NCBI GenBank assembly: GCA_023420895.1
Contig: JAEZUY010000002.1
Span: 34,239 to 98,238 of the forward strand
Length of the DNA stretch: 64,000 nucleotides
Source: Bacillota bacterium
GTDB taxonomy: Bacteria; Bacillota; Clostridia; Tissierellales; Gottschalkiaceae
Direction: 5' to 3'
Within the stretch, counting starts at the first letter, position 1. The number at the start of each line of letters is the position of its first letter. The position numbers and the translations under genes are program-made. The notes beneath the pieces were generated by a model. It worked only from the letters and a program-made list of their open reading frames with translations. It was not told where the DNA came from and made no database searches. Shown here piece after piece: positions 45,144 through 54,951 of this stretch.

Positions 45144-46577
45144 GTGGGAAAAATATTCGTAATCGGACTTGGACCGGGTAATGAGTCAGACCTTACACTC
45201 AGAGCGGCTGAAGCGCTGAAATCAGGAAGAAAGACTTATCTGAGAACAGTATTTCATCCTACAATATCGTATCTGGACAGAAACAGTATAGAGTACGAAT
45301 CTTTCGACAGTTTTTATGAAGAAAGTGAAGAATTTTACGATGTATATTCATCGATTGCAAAAAAACTTATTGATGAATCAGAAAAACGTGGAGAAATAAA
45401 CTACTGTGTTCCAGGCCATCCCATGGTAGCTGAAATGTCAGTGAAACTTCTGGCTGAAGCTGACGGAAAGAACGGAACTGAAGTAGAAATAATAGACGGA
45501 CTGAGCTTTATAGAACCGATGATAAAAGCTATGAACAGAGATCCTGTGAACGGTCTTAAGATAATAGACGGACTGGATCTCTCTCAGTTCCCGGATATAA
45601 ATACTGACAATCTTATAACTCAGGTCTACGATAGAGACAGAGCTTCGGATTTAAAGCTTTCGCTTGCTGAAATATACGGAGATGAATACGAAGTCTACGT
45701 TATAAGAGCGGCAGGCATGGAAGATGAAAGAAAAGAAAAAATGCCTCTTTACGAGATAGACAGAATAGACTGGTACGACTATCTGACAAGCATCTATATT
45801 CCTAAAGCTGATGAAGAGAATAAGGAGATATACAATCTGAACGACCTTATAAATATAATGGCGGCTTTAAGAGGAGAAAACGGATGCTCATGGGACAGAA
45901 AGCAGACTCACGAGAGTCTCAGAAGGTATCTTATAGAAGAAGCCTATGAAGTTGCAGATGCAATAGACAGCGACGATATAGATTCTATTGAGGAAGAACT
46001 CGGAGATGTGCTTCTTCAGATAGTTTTCCACAGCCAGATAGCAGCAGAAGAAGGATATTTCAATATATGGGGAGTTATAAAGTCGATATCTGAAAAGATG
46101 GTTAACAGACATCCTCATGTCTTTGACAATTCTGCTTACAGTTCAGAAGACAACTGGAATGAGATTAAAGCAAAAGAGAAAAAATTCGAATCTCATTCGG
46201 AAAGACTGACAGCAGTGCCTAAATCGCTTCCGGCTCTTATGAGAAGCCAGAAGGTCCAGAAACGCGCTAAAGATGCAGGATTTGACTGGGAAGACTATAG
46301 AGGGCCTATGAATAAGCTTTATGAAGAGATGGACGAAATTAAGAAAGAAATAGAAGAAAACGGAGACAATATAAGCGGAGAGCTTGGAGATCTTCTGTTT
46401 TCAGCAGTCAATCTGAGCAGATTTTTCGGAATAGATCCTGAAAAAGCGCTTTATGATTCTACAGAAAAGTTCATAAAGAGATTTGAAAAAGTTGAAGAAG
46501 AAGTAAAAAGACAGAATAAAGAAATTGAGAATATGAATCTTGAAGAATTAGACAGAATATGGGAAAATATTAAATGA
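45144..46577 (+). CDS. mazG: Tetrapyrrole-methylase/MazG nucleotide pyrophosphohydrolase fusion (YabN-like)
   Basis: 477 residues. Residues 1 to about 220 form an SAM-dependent tetrapyrrole-methylase-like domain (IFVIGLGPGNESDLTLRA, VPGHPMVAEMSV). Residues about 230-477 contain two MazG repeats with LRRYLIEEAYEVADAI, EELGDVLLQIVFHSQIA and NRHPHVF. The MazG part hydrolyses NTPs, probably aberrant ones; the role of the methylase-like part is unknown. Starts at GTG 45144 with AGGAGATG upstream. Confidence 0.94.
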   Translation: MGKIFVIGLGPGNESDLTLRAAEALKSGRKTYLRTVFHPTISYLDRNSIEYESFDSFYEESEEFYDVYSSIAKKLIDESEKRGEINYCVPGHPMVAEMSVKLLAEADGKNGTEVEIIDGLSFIEPMIKAMNRDPVNGLKIIDGLDLSQFPDINTDNLITQVYDRDRASDLKLSLAEIYGDEYEVYVIRAAGMEDERKEKMPLYEIDRIDWYDYLTSIYIPKADEENKEIYNLNDLINIMAALRGENGCSWDRKQTHESLRRYLIEEAYEVADAIDSDDIDSIEEELGDVLLQIVFHSQIAAEEGYFNIWGVIKSISEKMVNRHPHVFDNSAYSSEDNWNEIKAKEKKFESHSERLTAVPKSLPALMRSQKVQKRAKDAGFDWEDYRGPMNKLYEEMDEIKKEIEENGDNISGELGDLLFSAVNLSRFFGIDPEKALYDSTEKFIKRFEKVEEEVKRQNKEIENMNLEELDRIWENIK

Positions 46578-46673
46578 TTTACAGATGGAAAGAGGACAGA
46601 AAAAAGACTGAATTTTGCAAGAAAAGAGTCCTCAAGTATATGTAAATTAAATGAGTTAATTCGCCTATAACGG

Positions 46674-46702
46674 TTGATATTATCTCATACGTGTGTTATA
46701 TT
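46674..46702 (+). promoter_or_regulatory. Promoter of hup
   Basis: TTGATA (46674-46679), 17-nt spacer, TATATT (46697-46702). A 9-bp hairpin with a short T-run (46719-46743) lies in the leader. Confidence 0.65.
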
Positions 46703-46773
46703 TAGTCTAAAGGTTCTGAAAGGGCTTAATGAGAAGCCTTTTTAAATAACAGAGAACACAAGGAGGTTTTACC

Positions 46774-47052
46774 GTGAATAAAGCTGAATTAGTTAGTAGT
46801 ATAGCTGAAAAAGGTAATTTAACAAAAAAAGACGCAGAAAGTGCTCTAAATGCATTCATGAAAAGCATAGAAGAGACACTTGTTAAAGGAGAAAAAGTTC
46901 AACTAGTTGGATTTGGAACTTTTGAAGTAAGAGAAAGAAAAGCTAGAGAGGGAAGAAACCCGAGAGACCCTCAGCAAGTTATAGAAATACCAGCATCAAA
47001 AGCACCGGTATTCAAAGCAGGAAAATCATTAAAAGAAGCTGTTAATAAGTAA
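46774..47052 (+). CDS. hup: HU-family DNA-binding protein
   Basis: 92 residues, histone-like nucleoid protein. It begins NKAELVSSIAEKGNLTKKDAE (in part) and has GFGTFEVRERKAREGRNP, the DNA-gripping beta-arm, then IPASKAPVFKAGKSLKEAVN. GTG 46774 follows AAGGAGG. It has its own promoter and terminator inside the otherwise continuous block. Confidence 0.97.
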   Translation: MNKAELVSSIAEKGNLTKKDAESALNAFMKSIEETLVKGEKVQLVGFGTFEVRERKAREGRNPRDPQQVIEIPASKAPVFKAGKSLKEAVNK

Positions 47053-47053
47053 G

Positions 47054-47079
47054 AAATCAGGTCTGAGGACCTGATTTTT
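47054..47079 (+). terminator. Intrinsic terminator after hup
   Basis: 10-bp stem AAATCAGGTC/GACCTGATTT with loop TGAG and T-run. Confidence 0.9.
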
Positions 47080-47115
47080 ATTTACATAGAAATAGTTCCA
47101 GATGGAGGGAAATTC

Positions 47116-47355
47116 ATGAGAATAGATAAATTTCTTAAAAATTCAAGGATAATCAAAAGAAGAACTGTAGCAAAAGAAGCGTGTGAACAGGGAAGAATTC
47201 TAGTGAATGGAAAAGAAGCAAAGCCGGGAACAGAAGTCAAAGTGGGAGATGAGGTTGAGATTAATTTCGGAAATTCTCAGATGAATATAGAAATTATGGA
47301 GCTGCTTGAGCACGTTCCTAAAGACAAGGCCGAATCTCTTTATAAAGTGAAATAG
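47116..47355 (+). CDS. rqcP: S4-domain ribosome quality-control protein (RqcP/YabO)
   Basis: 79 residues, one S4 RNA-binding domain: MRIDKFLKNSRIIKRRTVAK (start), GRILVNGKEAKPGTEVKVGD. RqcP assists RqcH in adding alanine tails to stalled nascent chains. Position between hup and divIC matches yabO in Bacillus. yabP and yabQ, the sporulation genes that normally follow, are absent. Confidence 0.93.
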   Translation: MRIDKFLKNSRIIKRRTVAKEACEQGRILVNGKEAKPGTEVKVGDEVEINFGNSQMNIEIMELLEHVPKDKAESLYKVK

Positions 47356-47376
47356 AAGATTAAAAAGAGGGATATT

Positions 47377-47751
47377 ATGCCGAGCAGGGAAAGAGATGCT
47401 GAAAATAAAGAAATCAGAAAAAAAAGAAAAACAGAAAAATCGGATATCTTTAATAATTTCAGAAAACTGAAATTCGGAAGAATTCTTTTCTGGATTGCGA
47501 CTATTTATCTTTTCGGAAGGATAATAAGCCAGCAGATTCTTATAGGTGATCTTAAAGCTGAAACGAGACAGATAAATTCAGAGATAAAGGCTCTGACAGA
47601 GGAAGTCGATGATTTAACGAGTAAAATAGACAATAAGACGGATATAGTCTATATAGAAAGAATAGCTCGCGATGAGCTCAATATGATAAGACCAGGGGAG
47701 ATAATGTACGAAGATAAAGACAGGCCCCTAAAGGATGAAAACGATAAATAA
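47377..47751 (+). CDS. divIC: FtsB/DivIC-family septum protein
   Basis: 124 residues. Basic cytoplasmic N-terminus, one membrane segment (FGRILFWIATIYLFGRII), then an extracytoplasmic coiled coil (DLKAETRQINSEIKALTEEV, in part) and the family end ERIARDELNMIRPGEIMY. Component of the division complex with FtsL. It follows rqcP by 21 bp. Confidence 0.9.
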   Translation: MPSRERDAENKEIRKKRKTEKSDIFNNFRKLKFGRILFWIATIYLFGRIISQQILIGDLKAETRQINSEIKALTEEVDDLTSKIDNKTDIVYIERIARDELNMIRPGEIMYEDKDRPLKDENDK

Positions 47752-47764
47752 GCGCGGGCCTATA

Positions 47765-47793
47765 TTGACACTCTCATTTTAATGCTATATACT
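47765..47793 (+). promoter_or_regulatory. Promoter of the S1-domain gene
   Basis: Consensus TTGACA (47765-47770), 17-nt spacer, TATACT (47788-47793). Confidence 0.8.
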
Positions 47794-47838
47794 TAATTAG
47801 ACTAGCATTGAAAAATTTAAAGGAGGAAGACTCATTTT

Positions 47839-48246
47839 ATGTCTATTCAAGTAGGTAACGTTGTCGAAGGTGTAGTAACAGGAATTACGAATTTTGGAGC
47901 ATTCGTAGAAATTGAAAAAGGAAAAACAGGTCTTGTGCATATATCAGAAATATCACATGACTATGTTAACAAAGTTGAAGACTATGTAAAAAAAGGTCAG
48001 AAGGTTAAAGTAAAAATAATTTCAATCGGTGATGACGGAAAACTGAGTCTGTCGATGAGAAAAGCTGAACCTAAGAAAAAAGCAAGCAGAGGACCGGCAG
48101 AAATCGACTGGAGCAAACCTGACGAAAAAGCAAGAAAAATGTCATTTGAAGATAAGTTAAGCCAATTCCTGAAAGACAGCGGGGAAAGACAGGAACAATT
48201 AAAGAAAAAAGATTCTAGAAGAGGATTCACACAAAGAAATCGTTAA
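47839..48246 (+). CDS. yabR: S1 RNA-binding domain protein (YabR-like)
   Basis: 135 residues. A single N-terminal S1 domain (GNVVEGVVTGITNFGAFVEI, GLVHISEIS, VKVKIISIGDDGKLSLSMR) is followed by a charged, probably unstructured tail. Same order as yabR in Bacillus (divIC-yabR). spoIIE, which usually follows, is missing and tilS comes next. AAGGAGGAAG SD. Confidence 0.93.
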   Translation: MSIQVGNVVEGVVTGITNFGAFVEIEKGKTGLVHISEISHDYVNKVEDYVKKGQKVKVKIISIGDDGKLSLSMRKAEPKKKASRGPAEIDWSKPDEKARKMSFEDKLSQFLKDSGERQEQLKKKDSRRGFTQRNR

Positions 48247-48257
48247 ATAGAAATAAT

Positions 48258-48286
48258 AACTGGGCTTAAAGTCCCAGTTTTTTTTA
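48258..48286 (+). terminator. Intrinsic terminator after the S1-domain gene
   Basis: AACTGGG/CCCAGTT stem with a run of eight T. Confidence 0.9.
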
Positions 48287-48319
48287 TGGAAAAATCTATT
48301 TGAGAGAGGAGGAGAAAGA

Positions 48320-49711
48320 ATGCAGGATATTATAAAGAAAGCGGAAGAAAATATAATTAAATACGGAATGATTGAAAAAGGAGACAATGTGATAATAGGA
48401 GTTTCCGGCGGGTTCGACTCTATGGCGCTTCTCGATATACTTTTCAGACTGAAGGATAAATACGGTTTTAATATAACTGTTGCGCATGTGAATCACGGAG
48501 TAAGAGGCGCAGAAGCCGATTCAGATGAGAAATATGTGGAGAACAGAGCCCGTGAATACGGACTTGAGTACAAATCAGAATCTGTCGACATGAACGGATA
48601 TGCAGAAAAACACAGAATTTCAGCGGAAGAAGCCGGCAGAAAGCTGAGATATCGATTTTTTAACAGTATCGAAAAAGAGAAAAATTATAAGATAGCCGTA
48701 GCACACAACAGGAATGACCAGGCTGAAACTCTTCTGATGAGAATAATGCGCGGTACAGGAGCAGACGGACTATCCGGCATTCAATATAAATCCGGAAGAG
48801 TGATAAGACCTCTTCTGAGTGTATCGAGAGATGAAATAGAAAAATACTGCTCAGAAGAAAATCTCAATCCGAGAACAGACAGCACGAATCTGAAACCCAT
48901 ATATGCGAGAAATAAAATTAGACTCGAACTGATTCCGTATATAGAAGAAAACTTCTCGGAAAATATAGTCGATTCTCTTTTCAGACTTTCAGAAAATATG
49001 AAGAGAGATACTGAACTTCTAAAGAAAATTTCCGAAGATACAGCAGAGAGGCTCATAGTCAGGAAGAAAAAGAACAGAATAGAAATCGACAATAATGAAT
49101 TCAGGAAACTTGATGAAAGCTTAAAAGCCAGAGTTCTCAGAGATATTATAGAAAGAGTGAAAGGCAATCTTGTTGGAATAGAGGAAGTTCATATAAACAG
49201 CGCAATCGAGCTTTCAAATAAAGATAAAACAGGAAAATCTGTGGATATAACGGGAGAAATAAGAATAAAAATCGATTATGATAAATTAAGTGTAGAAAAG
49301 TGTGAAAATAATCTCGAAGTACGATATAATTATAAGATAGCTGTAAATCAGAAAATGGAAATTCCAGAGATAAATTCAGAACTCAGTTTCGCTGTTAAAG
49401 ATATAAAAGAAGTTAATATGGAAAAAAACAATTCCAATATAGAATACTTTGATTATGAAAAAATAAACGGAGATATATATGTCAGAAACAGGAGAAACGG
49501 AGATAAAGTAAGTCTTTTCGGCATGAAAGGAAGAAAGAAGCTGAAAGACTATTTCATAGATGAAAAAATTGAGAGGGAAAAGAGAGAAAGAATTCCTCTG
49601 ATTGTATTCGGAGATGAGATAGCATGGGTTGCAGGATACAGGAGATCGAATCTTGCACCTGTAGACAGAAATACAGAAAAAGTTCTGGAAATCAGAATAA
49701 GCGATTTATAG
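48320..49711 (+). CDS. tilS: tRNA(Ile)-lysidine synthetase
   Basis: 463 residues. Modifies the wobble C of tRNA-Ile(CAU) to lysidine so that ATA codons are read as Ile, a vital function here because ATA is the dominant Ile codon. PP-loop VSGGFDSMALLDI, VNHGVRGAEADSDE, AVAHNRNDQAETLLMRIMRG (in part), and a C-terminal substrate-recognition domain (RNRRNGDKVSLFGMKGRKKLKDYF, in part). Confidence 0.96.
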   Translation: MQDIIKKAEENIIKYGMIEKGDNVIIGVSGGFDSMALLDILFRLKDKYGFNITVAHVNHGVRGAEADSDEKYVENRAREYGLEYKSESVDMNGYAEKHRISAEEAGRKLRYRFFNSIEKEKNYKIAVAHNRNDQAETLLMRIMRGTGADGLSGIQYKSGRVIRPLLSVSRDEIEKYCSEENLNPRTDSTNLKPIYARNKIRLELIPYIEENFSENIVDSLFRLSENMKRDTELLKKISEDTAERLIVRKKKNRIEIDNNEFRKLDESLKARVLRDIIERVKGNLVGIEEVHINSAIELSNKDKTGKSVDITGEIRIKIDYDKLSVEKCENNLEVRYNYKIAVNQKMEIPEINSELSFAVKDIKEVNMEKNNSNIEYFDYEKINGDIYVRNRRNGDKVSLFGMKGRKKLKDYFIDEKIEREKRERIPLIVFGDEIAWVAGYRRSNLAPVDRNTEKVLEIRISDL

Positions 49712-49730
49712 TTTTTAGAAAGGAGAAGAC

Positions 49731-50258
49731 ATGAGAAAGGATATAAAAGAGGTACTATTATCAGAAGAAGAAATCCAGGAGAAACTGGCAGAAATGGGAA
49801 AACAGATAACTGAAGATTATCAGGGAAAAGAACTTTTAATAATAGGAGTGCTTAAAGGAGCCTTTGTATTCATGGCTGATCTTATAAGACATATAGACGT
49901 TCCCTTAGAAGTAGACTTTATGGCTGTTTCGAGCTATGGAGACTCTACTAAATCGTCAGGAGTGGTTAGGATACTCAAAGACCTTGACAGACCTATAGAG
50001 AACAAGAATATACTGATAGTGGAAGATATAATAGATACTGGTCTGACTCTGAGCTATCTTGTTAGCAACTTGGAGTCCAGAGGAGCTGAGAGCGTTACTA
50101 TCTGCACTCTTCTAGACAAACCTCAGAGAAGAAAAATAAATATGGATATTAAGTATAAAGGGTTCGATATACCTGATGAATTTGTAATCGGATACGGCAT
50201 AGACTATGCCGAAAAATATAGAAATCTGAAAGAAATTTGTATTTTAAAAACAGAATAA
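49731..50258 (+). CDS. hpt: Hypoxanthine phosphoribosyltransferase
   Basis: 175 residues. Salvages hypoxanthine and guanine using [34 protein letters not shown], and the PRPP loop [14 protein letters not shown] are typical. It lies in the tilS-hpt-ftsH order common to Bacillota. AAAGGAGAAG SD. Confidence 0.96.
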   Translation: MRKDIKEVLLSEEEIQEKLAEMGKQITEDYQGKELLIIGVLKGAFVFMADLIRHIDVPLEVDFMAVSSYGDSTKSSGVVRILKDLDRPIENKNILIVEDIIDTGLTLSYLVSNLESRGAESVTICTLLDKPQRRKINMDIKYKGFDIPDEFVIGYGIDYAEKYRNLKEICILKTE

Positions 50259-50288
50259 CCTTAATAACAGAGAATAGGAGGAAAAAAT

Positions 50289-52346
50289 TTGAAGAAGTTT
50301 TTTAAGGGCATAAGTGTCTATCTGCTTATATTCTTAGCGCTTATAGTTGCCACAATATTCCTTTATGACGGAGATGTCAAAAAAGAGGAAATTGGCTATA
50401 AGGAACTCATAAGTCAGATTTCTGACGGAAATGTAAAAGAGATAACACTCAATAAAGATGGAAATATCAGAGGAACTCTTGATAACAAGAAGGAGTTCGC
50501 AATGACACTTCCTATAAGTCAGGATCTGTTCTATCAGAACTATCTTAAAGAAGCTGTAGACAGCGGAGATATAACTATTGTAGGAGAGCCTAAGGCAGAA
50601 AGATCTTTCTTCGTAGAGATGATTCCTACATTCCTGGTAGTTATAATGCTGCTAGTATTCTGGTTCTGGTTTATGCAGCAGTCTCAGGGAGGCGGAAGCA
50701 AAGTTATGTCTTTCGGAAAAAGCAAGGCAAAAATGCTTCAGGGAACCGAAAGCAAGGTTACTTTTAAGGATGTTGCAGGTCTAGACGAAGAGAAAGCTGA
50801 GCTGAGCGAGATAGTAGATTTTCTTAAAAATCCGGAAAGATACAATCAGCTTGGGGCAAGAATTCCTAAAGGAGTTCTAATGGTTGGACCTCCGGGAACA
50901 GGTAAGACTTATATTACAAAAGCTGTTGCGGGAGAGGCCAAAGTTCCTTTCTTCAGCATAAGCGGTTCCGATTTCGTTGAAATGTTCGTAGGGGTTGGAG
51001 CTTCAAGAGTAAGAGATCTTTTCGAACAGGCTAAAAAGAATGCTCCGTGCATCATATTCATAGACGAGATAGATGCAGTAGGAAGAAAGAGAGGAGCAGG
51101 ACTTGGAGGCGGTCACGATGAGAGAGAGCAGACTCTTAACCAGCTTCTAGTTGAGATGGACGGATTCGGAGAGAATGAAGGAATAATAATGATAGCCGCG
51201 ACTAATAGACCTGATATACTGGACCCTGCGCTTTTAAGACCGGGAAGATTTGACAGACAGGTTTATATAGGAGTTCCGGATATCAGAGGAAGAGAAGAAA
51301 TTCTTAAAGTTCACTCTAAGAACAAGCCTTTAGCAGACGATGTGAATTTAAGAACTATAGCTAAGAGAACACCAGGATTTACTCCTGCCGATCTTGAAAA
51401 CCTTCTGAACGAAGCGGCGCTTCTTTCAGCAAGAGCAGAACTTGACAATATTCCTATGGAAATTGTAGAAGAAGCTTCTACAAAAGTAATTGCAGGACCT
51501 GAAAAGAAAAGCAAGGTTATCAGTGATAAGGAAAAAAGACTTACTGCTTATCACGAAGGAGGGCACGCACTCGTTTCAAGACTGCTTCCTAATGTCGATC
51601 CAGTTCACATGGTGACTATAATACCTAGAGGAAGAGCTGGAGGATTCACTATGAATCTTCCTCAGGAAGATAAAAACTATGTGACTAAGAGAGAGATGGA
51701 AGAACAGATCATCGTTCTTCTAGGAGGAAGAATTGCAGAGAAACTCGTTCTAGGCGATATAAGCACAGGTGCTCAGAACGACCTTGAAAGAGCTACAGCT
51801 ATAGCCAGAAATATGGTTACACACTACGGAATGAGTGAAAAGCTCGGAACTATGACTTACGGTTCAGACGACAATGAAGTATTCTTAGGAAAAGACTTCG
51901 GAAGAACCAGAAATTACAGTGAAGAGATTGCGGCAAGCATAGACAAAGAGATGAGAAGAATAATAGACACTGCTTATGAAAGAGCAGAAAATCTTCTCAG
52001 AGAAAACATGGATAAGCTTCATGCAATAGCAAATGCTCTGCTTGAAAGAGAAAATCTGAATGCAGTAGAGTTTGAAGATGTATTCCAGGGCAGAGAACTT
52101 CCGCCGCTGATGGACGATGAAGAAGAAAAAAGAGGACTCAGAGGTCATCAGATGGATATAGGACAGTATGTTGAGGAAGAGAAATACAGAACTTACGGAA
52201 ATACTTCAGAAAATTCAGATGAAGATGAAAAACCGGAGTCTGAAACAGACTCAGAAAAAGCAGAGACAGAAACTGATAAAATTTCTGAAGAAGAGCCGAA
52301 AGAGGATATAAGTTCTGAATCAGAAGAAAATAATAACAGAGAATAA
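50289..52346 (+). CDS. ftsH: ATP-dependent zinc metalloprotease FtsH
   Basis: 685 residues, membrane-anchored AAA+ protease for quality control. Two N-terminal membrane segments flank an outer domain; the AAA domain has [23 protein letters not shown] and the [19 protein letters not shown] region; the zinc site is HEGGH. The final ~75 residues are an acidic Glu/Ser/Asp tail, longer than in E. coli. TTG 50289 follows AGGAGG. Confidence 0.97.
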   Translation: MKKFFKGISVYLLIFLALIVATIFLYDGDVKKEEIGYKELISQISDGNVKEITLNKDGNIRGTLDNKKEFAMTLPISQDLFYQNYLKEAVDSGDITIVGEPKAERSFFVEMIPTFLVVIMLLVFWFWFMQQSQGGGSKVMSFGKSKAKMLQGTESKVTFKDVAGLDEEKAELSEIVDFLKNPERYNQLGARIPKGVLMVGPPGTGKTYITKAVAGEAKVPFFSISGSDFVEMFVGVGASRVRDLFEQAKKNAPCIIFIDEIDAVGRKRGAGLGGGHDEREQTLNQLLVEMDGFGENEGIIMIAATNRPDILDPALLRPGRFDRQVYIGVPDIRGREEILKVHSKNKPLADDVNLRTIAKRTPGFTPADLENLLNEAALLSARAELDNIPMEIVEEASTKVIAGPEKKSKVISDKEKRLTAYHEGGHALVSRLLPNVDPVHMVTIIPRGRAGGFTMNLPQEDKNYVTKREMEEQIIVLLGGRIAEKLVLGDISTGAQNDLERATAIARNMVTHYGMSEKLGTMTYGSDDNEVFLGKDFGRTRNYSEEIAASIDKEMRRIIDTAYERAENLLRENMDKLHAIANALLERENLNAVEFEDVFQGRELPPLMDDEEEKRGLRGHQMDIGQYVEEEKYRTYGNTSENSDEDEKPESETDSEKAETETDKISEEEPKEDISSESEENNNRE

Positions 52347-52365
52347 TTAAGTGAAATACAGATAG

Positions 52366-52395
52366 ACTCTCAAGATTAATCTTGAGAGTTTTTTC
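52366..52395 (+). terminator. Intrinsic terminator after ftsH
   Basis: Perfect inverted repeat ACTCTCAAGATT/AATCTTGAGAGT followed by six T. Confidence 0.92.
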
Positions 52396-52407
52396 TTTGA
52401 AAAAATG

Positions 52408-52444
52408 AAAGGCGGTGGATTCTGTCTGAACAGACAGATACGGC
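52408..52444 (+). promoter_or_regulatory. birA start region: SD-like AAAGGCGG, perfect hairpin, then ATG
   Basis: AAAGGCGG (52408-52415), 5 nt, hairpin TCTGTCT-GAAC-AGACAGA (52421-52438), 6 nt, ATG 52445. Effective SD-start spacing is 11 nt if the hairpin folds, 29 if not. Confidence 0.6.
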
Positions 52445-53437
52445 ATGAAGAAAAGAATACTTGAGAAACTTAAAGAAAATGAAGGATATATATCTGGGGA
52501 AAAGCTGAGTGAAGAGTTCGGCGTATCTAGAACTGCAGTCTGGAAAAATATAAATTCTCTGAAAGAGGAAGGATATAAGATAGTTTCAGCGCCGAGAAGG
52601 GGATATAAGCTGGTTTCAAATCCGGATATTCTTTCTAAAGAAGAGATTCTTCCTGAGTTAGACACAGAATTTATAGGACAGAACTATATATATATAAAAG
52701 AAGTTGATTCTACAAATGAGGAAATTAAAAGAAGGAGCGGAGAGCTTGAAGACGGCTCTGCAGTAGTTTCAGAACATCAGACAGCAGGAAAAGGAAGGCT
52801 CGGAAGAAAATGGTATTCTCCCGAAAAAGAAGGAATATATTTCAGTCTCATACTGAGACCTGAAATACCTCCGTTTGAGGCCCCTAAGATAACTCAGATA
52901 GGGGCTGCGGCTTTAGTAAAAACCTTGTCAGAATTAGGAATAGAAGCTGAGGTTAAATGGCCGAACGATATAGTCGCAGGCGGAAAGAAGATTGCGGGAA
53001 TACTCACAGAGATGAGCGGGGAACTTATGGCTATAGACTACATAGTTCTCGGAATAGGAATAAATACCTCAATCGATTACGGACGCGATATAGAAGGAGA
53101 GTTTGGAGAATCTCTTAAAGAAAAGGCAGGCTCTCTTTCAGATATTTCTGAAAATTTTGACAGAAAATCTCTTCTTATAAAACTTTTTGAAAATTTTGAA
53201 GAACTTTATAAAGATTTTCTGAACAGGAAAACTGCGGAGAAATCTATAGAGATCTGCAGAGAATACTCAGCAGTTCTAGGGAAAAAAGTCAGAATAATAA
53301 GAAAAAATGAGGAAACTGTCAGAAAAGCTGTAGAAATAGATGAAAATGGCGCTTTAGTGCTGGAAGACGAGAACGGAAACAGAGAAACTGTTATATCCGG
53401 AGAGGTTTCAGTGAGAGGGGAAAGTTCTTATATATAG
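52445..53437 (+). CDS. birA: Biotin-protein ligase / biotin operon repressor
   Basis: 330 residues. An N-terminal winged helix (ISGEKLSEEFGVSRTAVWKNI, in part) joins a ligase domain with VDSTNEEIKRR, the biotin loop GKGRLGRKWYSPE and KWPNDIVAGGKKIAGIL. It biotinylates AccB (gene at 28997) and, having a DNA-binding domain, probably represses biotin uptake or synthesis genes. No bio genes are adjacent; the ECF gene downstream looks like a pantothenate transporter, although a biotin role cannot be fully excluded. Confidence 0.95.
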   Translation: MKKRILEKLKENEGYISGEKLSEEFGVSRTAVWKNINSLKEEGYKIVSAPRRGYKLVSNPDILSKEEILPELDTEFIGQNYIYIKEVDSTNEEIKRRSGELEDGSAVVSEHQTAGKGRLGRKWYSPEKEGIYFSLILRPEIPPFEAPKITQIGAAALVKTLSELGIEAEVKWPNDIVAGGKKIAGILTEMSGELMAIDYIVLGIGINTSIDYGRDIEGEFGESLKEKAGSLSDISENFDRKSLLIKLFENFEELYKDFLNRKTAEKSIEICREYSAVLGKKVRIIRKNEETVRKAVEIDENGALVLEDENGNRETVISGEVSVRGESSYI

Positions 53438-53518
53438 GTTGCGACTTGACTAATAAGCAAAAAAAATAGATAATGAATAAGGGAAAATTAAATATTTAGA
53501 GAAAGAGAGGTATTATAA

Positions 53519-54082
53519 ATGCAAAAAGAGCTTTCACTAAAATCAATGACGATGGTGGGCATTTTAGGCGCACTGTCAGTAGTATTAGGAATGACTCCAC
53601 TTGGATTTATACCTTTAGGCCCGATAAGCGTCACTATAATGCACGTTCCGGTAATAATAGGAGCGATTGTAGGGGGACCTGGTGTAGGAGCCGCTGTAGG
53701 CTTCATATTCGGAGCAGTAAGTCTTGCAAGAGCTATAATCACACCGACACCTATATCACCGGCACTTTACAATCCGCTAGTTTCGATACTCCCTAGAATT
53801 CTGATAGGAGTAGTTGCAGGATATCTTCATTTAGCATTTAAAAATAAAAAGTCTAAATTCCTGAGATATTTTGTGCCGGCGGCTGCAGGATCGCTTACGA
53901 ACACAGTAGGATTTTTATCAGCACTCTATGTTTTCTACGGAAGAGCACTAGCCGATATGCTCGGCGGTTCATCTTTAGTCGGAAAAGGAGTAATAGGTAT
54001 AGGAATAAGCAACGGAATACCCGAAATGATAGTAGCTGCGATAATAACTACGGCTGTCGCGTCTAAAGTCAAAGAGCGATAG
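53519..54082 (+). CDS. panT: ECF transporter substrate-capture subunit, probable pantothenate transporter
   Basis: 187 residues, about six membrane segments: MVGILGALSVVLGMTPLGFIPLGPI, VTIMHVPVIIGAIVGGPGVGAAVG (each in part), and the GSLTNTVGFL segment near residue 120. These are hallmarks of S components of energy-coupling-factor importers. It lies between birA and coaX, so pantothenate is the best guess: it would feed CoaX directly. The shared EcfAAT module is not in the window. GAGAGG SD. Confidence 0.8.
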   Translation: MQKELSLKSMTMVGILGALSVVLGMTPLGFIPLGPISVTIMHVPVIIGAIVGGPGVGAAVGFIFGAVSLARAIITPTPISPALYNPLVSILPRILIGVVAGYLHLAFKNKKSKFLRYFVPAAAGSLTNTVGFLSALYVFYGRALADMLGGSSLVGKGVIGIGISNGIPEMIVAAIITTAVASKVKER

Positions 54083-54133
54083 AAGTGGAGAATCAGCAGT
54101 CTTTATATAAAAAAGAATGGAGGCAGCGAGAGA

Positions 54134-54898
54134 TTGATACTGGTTTTAGATGTTGGAAACACTAATATAGTTTTTGGTATATATAGAGGCAAAGAATTGC
54201 TAAAAAGCTGGAGAATAGCTACAGACAGAAATAAGACGGCAGATGAATACGGAATACTGATAAAACAGTGTTTCGATTTTGAAAATATGCCTCATAAAGA
54301 TATTAAAGCTGTAGTCATAGCTTCAGTAGTGCCGAATGTAATGACGGCTCTTGAAGAAATGTCTCACGGATATTTCGGTTTAAAGCCGCTTATAGTGGGA
54401 CCGGGAGTCAGAACGGGACTGAATATAAAATATGACAATCCTAAGGAAGTAGGAGCTGACAGAATAGTCAACGCCATAGGAGCTTATGAAAAATATGGAG
54501 GACCTCTGGTAATCGTAGACTTTGGAACTGCGACAACTTTCTGCGCTATAGCTGAAAATGGGGACTATCTAGGAGGAGCAATAGCTCCTGGAATAAATAC
54601 TTCGACTGAAGCGCTTTTCACTCATGCTTCAAAGCTGCCTAAAGTTGAGCTTGAAAAGCCGGATAGAGTCATTTGCAAGAATACAATAAAGAGCATACAG
54701 TCCGGAATAATTTACGGTCAGGTGGGAATGGTTGACTATCTGGCAAAGAGAATGATTGAAGAACTTGGAAGCGAGGTTAAAGAAGTCGTGGCGACCGGAG
54801 GACTTGCCAGTCTCATAAAAGAAGAGTCGGAAGTCATAACTAAAGTGGACAAGCAGATCACTCTCGAAGGACTCAGAAAAATATACGAGTTAAATTAA
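54134..54898 (+). CDS. coaX: Type III pantothenate kinase
   Basis: 254 residues. First step of CoA synthesis, phosphorylating pantothenate. ASKHA-fold motifs: [46 protein letters not shown] and [14 protein letters not shown] 54134 follows GGAGG. Neighbouring S component suggests an import-kinase pair. Confidence 0.96.
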   Translation: MILVLDVGNTNIVFGIYRGKELLKSWRIATDRNKTADEYGILIKQCFDFENMPHKDIKAVVIASVVPNVMTALEEMSHGYFGLKPLIVGPGVRTGLNIKYDNPKEVGADRIVNAIGAYEKYGGPLVIVDFGTATTFCAIAENGDYLGGAIAPGINTSTEALFTHASKLPKVELEKPDRVICKNTIKSIQSGIIYGQVGMVDYLAKRMIEELGSEVKEVVATGGLASLIKEESEVITKVDKQITLEGLRKIYELN

Positions 54899-54932
54899 AT
54901 TCAGAAGGCTTGTCCTTCTGAATTTATATTTT
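54897..54932 (+). terminator. Intrinsic terminator overlapping the coaX stop codon
   Basis: 12-bp stem AAATTCAGAAGG/CCTTCTGAATTT, loop CTTGT, then T-rich. Confidence 0.85.
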
Positions 54933-54951
54933 TAAGGAAAGGAAAATTCTT

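Noticed and set aside
46719..46743. Attenuating terminator in the hup leader
   Set aside because: The T-run is used up in the stem and no U-tract follows, so termination would be weak; noted only as a hairpin.
53519..54082. Biotin transporter BioY, suggested by the neighbouring birA
   Set aside because: Sequence looks like a pantothenate-type S component and it directly precedes coaX; biotin role kept only as a minor alternative.
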